Below, one piece after another: positions 1 through 10,366 of a stretch of 64,000 bases of DNA. The first letter of the stretch is position 1. Every line of letters begins with the position of its first letter. The DNA is from Dendrolimus kikuchii (Eukaryota; Arthropoda; Insecta; Lepidoptera; Lasiocampidae), in the NCBI GenBank assembly GCA_019925095.2, contig CM034394.1, positions 23,174,272 to 23,238,271 of the forward strand, read 5' to 3'. Made by a program: the position numbers and the translations under genes. Below the pieces are notes generated by a model. The model ran no database searches, was not told the DNA's origin, and worked only from the letters and a program-made list of their open reading frames with translations.

Positions 1-460
1 CAACTCAGCGTACATTAATATAATAGGAGATCCCAACTTGTACGTGAAATGAAGAGTTGCACTGTGTTCCCTCCTGGGTTGACTGACAATCTATGAAAAA
101 ACATCAAAAACATTTGGATATATCACATTAATCTAAGATAATCATATATTGTATGCTCGGGCTCCATCTGGGATAATGTTATAGTTATTAATTATGTATT
201 AAATGTATCTTATTTAGAGCGTTAAACATAACGCCGATAATAAGCAACTTTTTTAAGAACTGGCCGCCCTAATTCCTATGAAATTTCAACATGGCGGCTG
301 TAATTCCGTGTTTTGTTATTTTGCAGATAAGTCGTTAAAAGGTCTTTCTATGACTTCATAAAACTTTTGTTACTGTATAGTTACGATGATGAAATAAATA
401 TACTATTTTGATACAATCGATGTCATGAAACTATCGACAACACCACACCACTAATCACGA
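1..460. other. AT-rich stretch, no gene seen
   Basis: No coding region, recognisable repeat or structured element was found. All frames are broken by frequent stops. Confidence 0.5.
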
Positions 461-600
461 CCCTTGTAAAAAGCTCAAGTGCCGTTTGGTGGGCCGCAAC
501 CCGCTGGCGTGACGGAACGGAAGCGGTCCGTGTGTGCCGGACTTCCGGACCGTTCGTCCGGAACGTTACGCGCATTCCGATAGCGCTTACGCTTTTTTGT
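460..600. other. CpG/GC-rich patch with a small hairpin
   Basis: This short GC-rich block stands out against very AT-rich flanks. It holds a perfect 8-bp inverted repeat TTCCGGAC/GTCCGGAA (543-550 and 556-563) with a 5-base loop, and other copies of the ccggac/gtccgg motif. It could be a fragment of an LTR or another mobile element, or a small CpG-rich promoter. Nothing nearby decides between these. Confidence 0.3.
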
Positions 601-931
601 AAACATTCCCGCGTATCATTATAGGGGACTTAAATTTTATTATTTTTGTTTCAATTATATTTCTGATAAGCGCTCTTTGGGGGTTAACGATTTCCTGTAA
701 GCTAGTTATATAACCCGATTGTGTTGAAATAAAACAGACGTATTTTATATATTTTGATAATAAATTAACGCTTTTGTTTATTAAAATAATGATGTAGGTT
801 ATGTGGTTATTAAATACTTTATAACACGGTATCATTTCTATACATATCATTGAAAGAGACAAAAAGTACAATATTAAAATTAGTGTGTAAACCTATTACA
901 AACAAACACAGCTTACATTGAAGATAATAAA

Positions 932-1231
932 CATACATACATACATACATAACTTCACGCCAGTTCCCTTGCGGGGTAGGCACGAACAACAGAGTGCCAT
1001 TTAGGCTTATTCTTACACACCTCACTTGCCTCTATGACATTCATAACTCTTGTCATGCAAGCTCGTCTGTTCTTAAGGCTCCTGACATCACCTTCTGACA
1101 TGACATCAGTACACGATCAATTTGATCATGGAAGGTGTGTCGTGGCCTTCCACGACTTCTGCATCCATCCACTTTTGCATTGTATATCTGTTTAGTCATT
1201 CTTTCATCATGCATTCATTCTTTCATCATCA
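932..1231 (-). mobile_element. 5'-truncated RTE-type LINE tail, (ATGT)n end
   Basis: On the minus strand this is the 3' end of an RTE-clade LINE. It reads into the conserved end ctggcgtgaagttatg followed by (TATG)n. A 13-bp target duplication TGAAGATAATAAA flanks it (919-931 and 1232-1244), so both ends are fixed. The 5' end carries a short tandem duplication of the 'ttctttcatcat' segment. The encoded frame is the C-terminal RTE segment and is not functional by itself. Confidence 0.8.
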
Positions 1232-1244
1232 TGAAGATAATAAA

Positions 1245-1976
1245 GACAATCAAATATAATATGTTTTTGATACTAGTAATAATTAATTAGTAATTGTAAT
1301 GAATTTTAAACTTAATTCATTATCTATATTAATATTTCTCTATTTGTTCTGTAAGTTAAGTGAAAGCTTTTGTTAGAGTCATTTGTTTTCGGTAAAAGCT
1401 GAAACTAGTCATCAGGACTGCGCCATCTCTTATCGCAACATAATGCTGAGTTCTAGCATCATTGCCGTGTAGGTGATGTACGTTTTTTTTAATATAATTA
1501 TGTATTCAAGCATTACATGTACAATGTATTATTATTTTCTAGTATTTTATTTTCTGTTTGTACATATATTTGCAACAGTAAATACTGTATTTAGACAAAT
1601 AGAAACTAATAGAAAATTGTAATAGTATATAAGCCTAAAATGTATATAGTAATAAGTAACATTGTAAAACCTTGTTTTTGAAAATTAAAGTACCCAAAAG
1701 AAAAAAGACAAAAAATCACAAAAAAAAAAGAAAAGAAAGAATAAAAATAAAAATATATATACACACCCCAAAAAAGACAATAAGCCCGGATAATCTCGTT
1801 CGTCCGGAGAGAGGAAAAAAAAACAAAAAAAAACAGTAAATACTTTTCTTTCTTTCATTCCTTGTTCATACTTAGGACGTCATAAGTATGTGCGCTCGCA
1901 CAAAATCTGTGGGGCTGCGTAGTTTTGTAAGGAGATAAAAAGTATTTCAGCCCTCCGCTCCCGTATTCAGTAAACT
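1245..1976. other. AT-rich stretch, no gene seen
   Basis: Contains A-rich runs around 1680-1830 and no convincing ORF or delimited repeat. Confidence 0.4.
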
Positions 1977-2300
1977 TTAAAATTTTAAGTAATGCAATGA
2001 CAGGTTGCCATTACGACGTATTTGTTCAAAAACTAATTGCTCGAACGAACGAAAATACTCCATCCACTCCTTTCTGTTCAGCGCTGTCTGCTCCGAGTGG
2101 TAGGCTTGAAGCTCGCCTAGATCAAACTCTACTACGTCACTCCAGCGATATCTGGGGCGGCCTACTGTCGCTGTTCCGTTGGTCAGCCGAGTTAGGCTCT
2201 CTTTACTCCACGTTCGTCTCCCATGCTTTATAAGTGGCCAAGCCCGTGACGACGCCAACGCGTAACTAGCTTTTAGGATGGGATAGCCTCGTCGATACAA
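1977..2300 (-). pseudogene. Remnant of a non-LTR retrotransposon C-terminus
   Basis: A minus-strand open frame of 107 codons contains GRPRYRWSDVVEFDL and, about 20 residues on, RKEW. This resembles the 'GRPxxRWxDxVxxDL ... DRxxW' C-terminal signature after the reverse transcriptase in RTE/CR1-like LINEs. No RT core precedes it, so it is a relic. The next few hundred bases (to about 2600) are moderately GC-rich and may belong to the same element, but I cannot identify them. Confidence 0.45.
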
Positions 2301-3049
2301 TACCCATTGGTCTAGTTCCTATGGCATCCCGTAAAAGCGTGTGAGATAGCGGCGCAGGTTTAGGTTTAGTGGGTAGCTTGACGGCCGACATCCCCGTTGG
2401 CCTATGCTCAGAGATCACATTAGGCATACGGCCGTTTAAGAGCCACACATGCCTCGATGTAAAACCTCCCAGGCCCCAGGTTGGTGTCACAAGAAAAGAC
2501 ATTCCCCTGCGTCATCAAAAACAGAGGGATAAGACAGAAGCATCGGATAGGAAGATTAGGATAGAGGAATGGAATAGACGGATGGGATAGGTACGAAAAA
2601 AGTTTAGCTGAAGGCTAACCGTTCCATGTCCATATTCTGTAAAAGCAATAAGAATTGTAATCAAGTTAATGACCCCAGCGTGGCTCTACCACGTCGTATT
2701 GCTCTCGACTATAATATTGGGAGCATCTACCAGCTCTAATGTGTTTGTTCAGAATGGCATAATTTAAACTCGATGCAAACGAAGCTTCGCTGCCATAACC
2801 AGTAAAATGATAAAGCAAACTGGCCCTAATACCTACGCAATAGCGGATCTTATGGACAATATTCGCATATTAAGGGACAATATGCAAATTAATGTAGGCT
2901 ATGTATGGCTAATCGCGGATGAGCGCTGTCGCCGGAAGATTGGAACGTGTGCCTTAATCGATAGCTTAAATATTATTGTTGAGCGTCAAGAGCGGATATG
3001 AAATTGATTTTATCAATTTTATTGATTAATTGGTGTGATAGACTAAAGT

Positions 3050-3330
3050 GACAGATCTCAAACGTCTCCAAGCTGAGATGAGAATGTTGCGAAGGATTTG
3101 TGATGATGATGATGATGGATGATAGTCATGTAAAAAAAAGAATATTAAACAGCAAGATTGATGGATACAAATGTAAAGGTAGATCAAATAAGAGATGGAT
3201 GGATTGTGTGAAGGATGATATGATGTATTGTGGTGTGACAGAGGACGTATGTTAGATTAGGGGAGTATGGAAGGAAACGACATATTGTGCCAGTCCCAAA
3301 TAATGGGGAGAAGGTAAAGCAAAAGAGATA
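3050..3330 (+). pseudogene. Decayed LINE C-terminus (RTE-like)
   Basis: Read forwards with frame breaks, the segment gives TDLKRLQAEMRMLRRIC, then GRSNKRWMDCVKDDM, then a W...CASPK-like end. This order (LRRIxG..., WMDCVKDDM, W...CADP) is typical of the very C-terminus of RTE-like LINE polyproteins. A GATGAT microsatellite lies inside it at about 3100. It has stop codons and is non-functional. Confidence 0.55.
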
Positions 3331-3423
3331 GATTGATTATAGTCGTGGTAGTTTAAAAACTGGCTTTATGTTAGGATTCCGTGGCTATTTGGAGAACAAA
3401 TAGAAATGTAATATTATAATTTT

Positions 3424-3738
3424 ATCCGCGCAGGAACGGAGAAAGAATACAATTTCCTGCGGCCGGGCGGCCTGTCGTAAGAGGCGACTAAACAACCCAC
3501 AGCCAGGTGGTAGGGCATTTGCCCGACTGGATGGCTACCACCCCTGGTCTAGAGTATGCCGCCATAACAACCTTGAGTTGCGTTCCGGCATTAGTGACCA
3601 GGGTCCAGTTCCCCTTAAGAGAGCAGCAGCGCATTTGTAGCACCGTTGGTGTTGCAAGTGTCCATAGGCGACTGTCAAGTGGGCCGTCTGCCTGTCTGCT
3701 GATCTCCTGCAATAAAAAAAAAAAGAAAAAAAAAATAT
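3424..3738 (+). mobile_element. SINE-like repeat, family A (full length)
   Basis: Family A is the commonest SINE-like unit here, about 300 bp. Full copies start at atccgtgcaggaacgga and end with ctgatctcctgcaataaaa plus an A-rich tail. I recognise no RNA polymerase III box, so whether it is a true SINE or a LINE-derived unit is open. This copy is nearly complete and is used below as the reference. Confidence 0.75.
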
Positions 3739-4069
3739 TTTAGATGGTTTTGTGATTTAGTAGGCTAAGGCTTTACCGGCCGAGCTCATTGTAGTAAAGA
3801 AGCTTAATGTGTTATTCCTGGCATGACAAATTTCATAAGCGATCGTAAATGTCTGGCTGGAATCGGTTTACTCTCAGTAACTTGCTTAGTGTAGACGCAG
3901 GAACAGAGGATATCCAAAACGATAAGTTTTTCGTATAAAATCTTAAAATTCGTTTTTTACAATAATCGTTGCGCTGGTACTATTCTATTCTTGTTGATAC
4001 TACCTCCGACGCCTTTGGCATTGATTTTTCCAATGTAAGAGTAAAAGCGACAGGTGATAATATAGGAAG

Positions 4070-4540
4070 CTAAAAAAGAGAAATTTTGATGGACTTGTTC
4101 TGATATGAGGAGTACCGCTGGTACAATTTTGAACGAATGTAATGAAGTGACATATGACTATCAATGACATAAAAAGTTAAGAAAGTGACGTTTAATCTGT
4201 CAATGTTAATGTGACGTTGACGTATATTAAATTCATAAATGGGTTGTTGTCGATGGCACTTATTCATAATACCAAAGGTGTTAGAGCCAGAACCAATATA
4301 TATATATATTTATTGCGACTGAACATTTAGGTTGGGGCTATATGTTTGTATGCGGAATATTTATAAAAAAAATTGTTTATATCCATATATCACAACGATT
4401 TTTCTCGGAAACTATTGACTTGTTATAGATATTTCGTTAATAATATACATGCCACTATATAATTTAAGAAAAACGCAAAAAAAAAGTAATGATGGCCTTC
4501 ATATGTGTAACTGAGGGTTGATAAAAATCAAATTGATAAC
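4070..4540. other. AT-rich stretch, no gene seen
   Basis: Contains a short (TA)n at 4298-4310. No gene or delimited repeat recognised. Confidence 0.4.
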
Positions 4541-4544
4541 AGCG

Positions 4545-4700
4545 TAATGTTGATATTAGATGGATCAACCAAATTGAATCAGTTTTGTTGATAGGCACAG
4601 AACTGAAAGATCCCGTCAGTATTCAATGACATTGAATGATTCCAGTTTGTGTTTATATTGATAACTTTGGTTAATTCATCCAAATTTAATAATAGAAATG
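4545..4700 (+). repeat. Dispersed repeat G, copy 1
   Basis: The segment around 'caaccaaattgaatcagttt' and 'cacagaactgaaag' occurs as a diverged reverse-complement copy at about 24640-24770. Element class and ends are unknown. Confidence 0.45.
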
Positions 4701-4734
4701 AACCAATTCTAAGTGTCTCTTCTAAGTGTGAGTC

Positions 4735-5060
4735 TATGGTTTTATTATTTAGGTTTATGGCTTAACAGCTAGGCCTTTAAGCCAGATCTTAGGTTACAAT
4801 ATAGTTTCTTCATTTTCTTAAGGCTATGTATAGCTCAGCTGAACTGTAGATTATCAACTGATGCCATTCAACGGATTTCTTATGACAACTTGAAAGGCCA
4901 CATTTGACTATACAGTTCTTATTTATCACAAAAACACATAATTACTACTCTAAAACTATCAATATCCTACAATTACTGTTAATTTTAAACATTTTTAGAA
5001 AATAAAACTGCACGACACAACGTCTCCTTTCAGTTCCCACCATAAACTAAGTGTAAGTCT
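4735..5060 (+). repeat. Dispersed repeat F, copy 1
   Basis: Matches 38500-38760 in inverted orientation. Shared blocks include 'gaaaggccacatttg', 'acataattactactc', 'gcacgacacaacgtctcc' and 'tttcagttccc'. The 38.5-kb copy lies in an intron of the Ig gene. Class unknown. Confidence 0.5.
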
Positions 5061-5339
5061 AATAAGTATAGAGTTAAAAATCGTTTTCAACAACACCCGT
5101 TAAATTTGTTTTTAATATATGGCATATTTTTTACAAAATCCTTTAGAAAGTAGTGGATATTTGGTACCTCAACAGAATTGCTCATTGTACGTAGATTGAC
5201 AAGCACTTACCCCAATCTATTCCTTTTTGGTCTAATTTGTGAGCCTATTGTAATGTACGAAATATAAGTCTAGTGTATGCAAGAAGAACAAGCGTTTTAT
5301 TCATAAGTGAAGTTGAGAATAAATTATCCAATAAGTACA

Positions 5340-5470
5340 CAATGGCGATATGGTCCGCTGGTGCCGGACGTCAGTTGGCTTCTCCGTTTAGTTACTTGTC
5401 CGGGTTCGAACCCCACACACGTTAGTTCATACCAATAGAAATCGCTACTTTTAGTCGGACTCGAAAGTAA
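5340..5470 (+). repeat. tRNA-like SINE head (B-box)
   Basis: Contains a strong RNA polymerase III B-box, GGGTTCGAACCCC, at about 5402-5414, about 55 bases downstream of a degenerate A-box-like stretch. The T-stem does not pair well and no acceptor stem closes, so this reads as a decayed tRNA-derived SINE and not a tRNA gene. Confidence 0.4.
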
Positions 5471-5479
5471 AAACGTTGC

Positions 5480-6455
5480 AACCAAAAGTTTTGACTGTGG
5501 CGCTTTTTTATTTTTTATTCCGTTTTCAAATTGGACTTTGTATAGTGTGTGAAGCGTGGTAGTGATAAAATTGGAAAAAATATACAGTGGTGTGATATAT
5601 TCCTTTGTAAATTGATAAACATTGATAAAAAATATCTCCCTGTAGTATTCGAATACTTTTTATTTAAATTAAAATTACAAAAATATCTTGATTTATTACA
5701 AAATTTATAATAGCATAACAAGCTGTCAAACTTTATAAACTGTCTCGCCTAATGTCAAATTTAAAAATAGAACATGTCTAGAACTCTAACTTCACGACGC
5801 ACACTCAGTAAAACTGTTTACTAATAAGAACAAAATTAATTTAATAATTTTAACCATATTTTAGTGAAGCTTTGCTTAATTTTAGACATTTGTAATTTAT
5901 GTTTTCTAATTATTAGTTTTGGAGGGAACTTGAGTTCGAGAAAGTTCGTTTATCTTCGTAATTAATCGGTGTGTTGGCGCGAATTGTTGGTGAATGTTTG
6001 AACAAATATTGGATTGACCTCAAGCGAAGGATGTGGTGGTTATTGAAGATATCCATTGTGTTGCAATGTGAGTTATTGTACTAACCGTTTATCTAGTTAA
6101 TTTGATAGAAAAATACTGCATTATGATAATTTACATAAGATTACTATTGCGAAGTTCAAATTCTAGTTCAAAGAAAAGATATCGTAGTAGAGTAGTATTT
6201 TTTCAAAAACAAATCGTCATGTTAGTCCGTCTGTCCGTTTGTTAATCTATCTGTCAGTCTTTGTACGACATAGCTATTTTCCTCAGAAACTACTGTCGCG
6301 TTAAAAATTAGAAAAATAAAGATTAGTGATCGACAATAAGGGAGCAAATAATCAAGATCAACTGAGATGCTTTTTATCATTTTAAAAAACGTCTGCAACG
6401 TTCACAGGTTTTGTGCGAGCGTACCAACTTATGACGTCATTTATGTAGGTACAAG
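5480..6455. other. AT-rich stretch, no gene seen
   Basis: No coding potential or recognisable repeat was found. Confidence 0.4.
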
Positions 6456-6461
6456 AGATGC

Positions 6462-6595
6462 TCCCTTAAGAGAGCAGCAGCGCATTTGTAGCAACTTTGG
6501 TGTTGCAATGGTCCATAGGCGATGGTAACTGCTTTCCATCAAGTGGGCCGTCTGCCTGTCTGCTGATCTCCTGCAATAAAAAAAATTAAAAAAAG
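6462..6595 (+). mobile_element. Family A repeat, 5'-truncated
   Basis: Only the 3' 130 bases are present, from ctcccttaagagagcagcag to the A-rich tail. Truncation from the 5' end points to target-primed reverse transcription. Confidence 0.7.
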
Positions 6596-6711
6596 GTCAA
6601 ATTAATTACAATTATTTCTATCATACGAGATGTTACTTACATGCCTGTTCTTTTATACTATGTAAATGTTAGAATTGTATTTTCTTAACTTTTCACGACT
6701 TTTACACATAA

Positions 6712-7206
6712 TTAAAACTACGCTTTAACGGTTTTAAATTGTCATTTTGACGTATCGGCTCCTTTTTGAGTAAATTAGATAAGGCACGCACAAAATGAAT
6801 AATAACCAAAAGTTAAAAAGTAGACTAAATAATAAAATTAACATTACTCATTGACACGTGACATATTAGTCTTCCGTGATAAAAGCTACTAAAAAGCGGC
6901 CGAAACGTTGAAATAAAAATCGAACAAAACATAAAAATAATAATAATCGGCAGACAAACACACATTTTGTATATCCCCAAATTAAGCTAGTTACGCTTGT
7001 GTTATGGGTTATATACAATGGACTACTCTGGGGCCGATCCCAGACACCCAGACCATAGTAAGTAACGGAGAAAACTTGTCTCTGAAACTTAACATGCGAG
7101 AAATCGAACCCGGAACCTCTGCGTTGCAGTGAAGTTGGCCGGCAAAGGCTTAGTCCGCTCAACTACAGAAGCTGCCTCTTTACCGTTAAAACGTAGTTTT
7201 AATTAA
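6712..7206. mobile_element. Fold-back DNA element, interrupted by a SINE
   Basis: The left end 'aattaaaactacgctttaacgg' and right end 'ccgttaaaacgtagttttaatt' are inverted copies of each other, and internal blocks such as 'gcggccgaaacgttg' match the fold-back element at 18739-19272. A tRNA-related SINE (6935-7177) has inserted inside. Confidence 0.55.
6935..7177 (-). mobile_element. tRNA-related SINE, family S1
   Basis: On the minus strand it starts with an A-box-like tgtagttgagcggacta, then a B-box GGGTTCGATTTC about 50 bases on, a conserved body (ctatggtctgggtgtctggg), and a (ATT)n tail. Two other copies are at 14861-15115 and 61528-61763. Confidence 0.7.
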
Positions 7207-7319
7207 ATCCTATAATTTATTGTAAAAGTGTCCGCAACCCTATTGGATTTATTTACGGTACAGTCATATTGCTCTCCGTAATAGAATAGAGTTTCAACTC
7301 GATTCCAAAGTATTATATT

Positions 7320-7520
7320 ATTATCATCTCCACTTCTCACAATTAGCGCTCAGATACATATCGTAGACTCCTGACACCTACACACTTCATCCTTTTATAA
7401 TAACTCTTACAGTGCAGGCTGTCAAACTCTGGAATGCGTTGCCTCTTACTGTCAGAGAGGCCAAAACATTACCTACATTTCCGAACTGCCTTAGAAAGTA
7501 CTATCTGTGTTTAAATAATA
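7320..7520 (+). pseudogene. LINE reverse-transcriptase C-terminus fragment
   Basis: Translation of about 7410-7510 gives VQAVKLWNALPLTVREA, matching the 'xxxxLWNxLPxxVR' C-terminal signature of jockey/CR1-group LINE proteins. It runs directly into a family A repeat at 7521. Confidence 0.55.
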
Positions 7521-7775
7521 TGCCAGGTGGTAGGGCATTTGCCCGACTGGATGGCTATCACCCCTAGTCTAAAGTATGTCGGCATAATAACCTTGAGTTG
7601 TGTTCCGGCATTAGTGACCAGGTTCCAGTTTCCCTTAATAGAGCAGCAGCGCATTTGTAGCAACTTTGGTGTTGCAAATGTCCATAGGCGATGGTAACCG
7701 GTTTCCATCACGTGGGCCGTCTGCTTGTCTGCTGATCTCCTGCAATAAAAAAAAAAATAAAAAAAAATGTCTAAT
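7521..7775 (+). mobile_element. Family A repeat, partial
   Basis: Starts at gccaggtggtagggcattt (about 100 bases into the family A consensus) and runs to the A-rich tail. It directly abuts a LINE C-terminal fragment. Confidence 0.7.
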
Positions 7776-7964
7776 ATATTAAACATTTACTTATTTATCT
7801 ATTGTAGTATATGTTAATATAAAATGCTTGTCACATATAATTTTAATAAATATATTTATTTAGATTATTTTATATATACGTATATATATTACTATTATAA
7901 TTATATACGAATTAAATTTATAAATTAGTGCAAGTATTTAAATTGTACAGTCCCATCTTTTTTC

Positions 7965-8150
7965 TGCTCCATCTACATCGCTAGATTAGTTAAGAGTTTC
8001 TTTTAAGCTAGGTTGCTTGGAAGAGATCGCTTTTAGCGATAAGGCCGCCTATTGTATTGCCAAGAAGTATTGTAATTATGCACTTTGTTTTTGTATTTGT
8101 TTATTTTGGTGAGAAATAAAGTGTTATCTATTTATCTATCTATATTAATT
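7965..8150 (+). repeat. LINE 3'-tail repeat, family D
   Basis: Carries the block 'gcttggaagagatcgctttt', 'agcgataaggccgcctattg', then a T-rich stretch, AATAAAGTG and a (TATC)n tail. I recognise this as a common lepidopteran LINE 3'-end sequence. Other copies: 8874-8990, 24268-24335, 39390-39536, 42240-42300, 60925-61050. Confidence 0.65.
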
Positions 8151-8496
8151 ATTCATAGACCAACAAATAAAGACGTAAGTATAATATAAAGAAACTCCGA
8201 ATAGAAGGCATTATACTTTCATGTTGCAATTAAAATTGAATGAAACTGCAGTCAAATGAAACTCGGTTGAAACTCGAATATACACGTAACACGTGATAAA
8301 CAAACGCTGCAATTATAACTGGTATTGTAAAATAAACTTCGTTGTTGCTTGTTGAGCCCTAGAGTATATTGACGCTGCACAAATGCTTATTCGGCTTCGG
8401 CTTTAAGACGAAAGACGTATTTTCGTAATAAATGTTTTTGAATGAATGTGAGGTTCTATAAACTGTTATAAAAATTATTAAATATAATGTAAACTA

Positions 8497-8557
8497 CGTG
8501 CCTTGTTCGTGCCTACCCCGCAAGGGAACTGGCGTGAAGTTATGTATGTATGTATGT
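8497..8557 (+). mobile_element. RTE tail, very short copy
   Basis: Only the last 60 bases of the RTE LINE are present, ending in (TATG)n. It is flanked by a 10-bp duplication ATGTAAACTA (8487-8496 and 8558-8567). Confidence 0.7.
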
Positions 8558-8873
8558 ATGTAAACTATTAAAAAAATCGATCCCGCCCGACTAAACCGTT
8601 ATCGTAGGCCAGTGTACCTGGGAGCATTACCTCGTTGAATACAAACAATAATTATTTGTGCGAAGTAATCTCCAGTCTTTCAGTCACTTATGGTCTCGAC
8701 CAGGCGTTTTTATGTAATATTCTAATACATTTTTTTATTGGTACATATTTATATGAAACTATTTACATCAAAAATTAACATTGTGAATTATTTTCACAAT
8801 TTTTTAAGGAATCATTCAAAATATTATTGGTTTTTTATGTTTACAATTTGACTATACCATACACTTTTTCTAT

Positions 8874-8990
8874 ATAGAATATACTTTATTGCACAAAAAT
8901 GGTAAATAAAATCAAGAACATCAATATACAAGTACAATCGGCGGTTTTATCGCCCATGGCGATTTCTTCCAGACAACTTTTGAATGGAGT
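8874..8990 (-). repeat. LINE 3'-tail repeat, family D
   Basis: Reverse-complement copy: tactttattgcacaaaaatgg, then cggttttatcgcccatggcg, then tcttccagacaac. Confidence 0.6.
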
Positions 8991-8999
8991 GTAAGTAGG

Positions 9000-9840
9000 A
9001 CAACAAAAGTCTTTAGGTAGTTGCTAAACCAGCACTAGTACAATAATTTAGTTTATTAATAAATAAATAGTTAATATAAAATAATTTAATTATTATAAAC
9101 AATAATACTTAATTATTTTACTATATACATTTGTGTTCCTTCTTTTCTGCCTATTTAGTCGCTATGAAATAGATAAATAAACTGTCAGGTAAACGATCGG
9201 ATATCAAAAAACATAAAGTTTCTCTTTTAATTTTTTAGTAATGGAAATAAAAAAAAACTGCAGTTAATTTTTTTCTAAGTTTATTTTTGACTTGTATGTA
9301 TGAAGAGATTCATGAAAATAAATGAAGCGAAAAGTGTTGTCAGGATCGTATTAAGTGGAAATCCATCGTCTCTGCCTACTCTAATAAGAAACAGGCGTGA
9401 CAATAATTCATAGGTCAATTGAAAATACAATTCAACAGTTTTTATTTTAAGTTCCGCTAAGATACTGTGTGTGCGTGTGTGTGTGTGTGTGTATATATAT
9501 ATATGTAAATGAAGAGTAACTTCATACGATTTAAATTTGGCGCGCATAGGGTATTATCATAGTATATGTCAAGTGTCAATGTAATGTCACGTATACATCA
9601 CACTTGTCAGAGTTTTTGTCAGTTAGAGCCATAGAACAAATTAACATTGTCATTTTAAAATTTCCTAAACGTAATTAGATCAATTGTGAATTAATTAGCT
9701 TTAAATGTTGTTTCTATTTTCAGGTGAGTTGCGTAATTATAAATTCACATACAAAAACAGTGTGTATCGTATTGTATTTAATAATAAAAACTCTCTTTTC
9801 AGAGCAACCGTTAGTTTTTTAATTTACAAATACAAAGAAA
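9000..9840. other. AT-rich stretch with a (GT)n/(TA)n run
   Basis: Holds a short (TG)n(TA)n microsatellite at about 9471-9504. No gene was recognised. Confidence 0.5.
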
Positions 9841-9845
9841 ACCAC

Positions 9846-9950
<105 letters not shown>

Positions 9951-10366
9951 TTTATTTGGGAAACATACAATAATTATAATTCTTACAATATAAAACACAT
10001 AACTTAATACACATATCAACTAAGTTTCCACTAAAAAAATAATTCTTGTTACGCATTTGGCTCATACAACTATAAGAAAATTATAATAAATTTGATGAAA
10101 TATTGGAAAATTAGATATAAAATAAAAAGGAATTAAATAATACAATACAACACAAAACAAAAACTACAATTTGTCTATTTATCTATATCACTCTTAAGTC
10201 ATAATTATCATGTCATAAAAAAAAAAATCGTGATACATGTTAAAAATAAAAGTCATAATATTAAAAAAAAAAGAACAAAATAATGATATTAATGAAATCA
10301 AAGTCAAAATAATACAATAAAGAATACGAGTATATATGAAATTAGTAGAACGTTAATTATTTTATT

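Noticed and set aside
5395..5420. Strong B-box GGTTCGAACCC as a tRNA gene
   Set aside because: The T-stem and acceptor stem do not close; it fits a SINE head.
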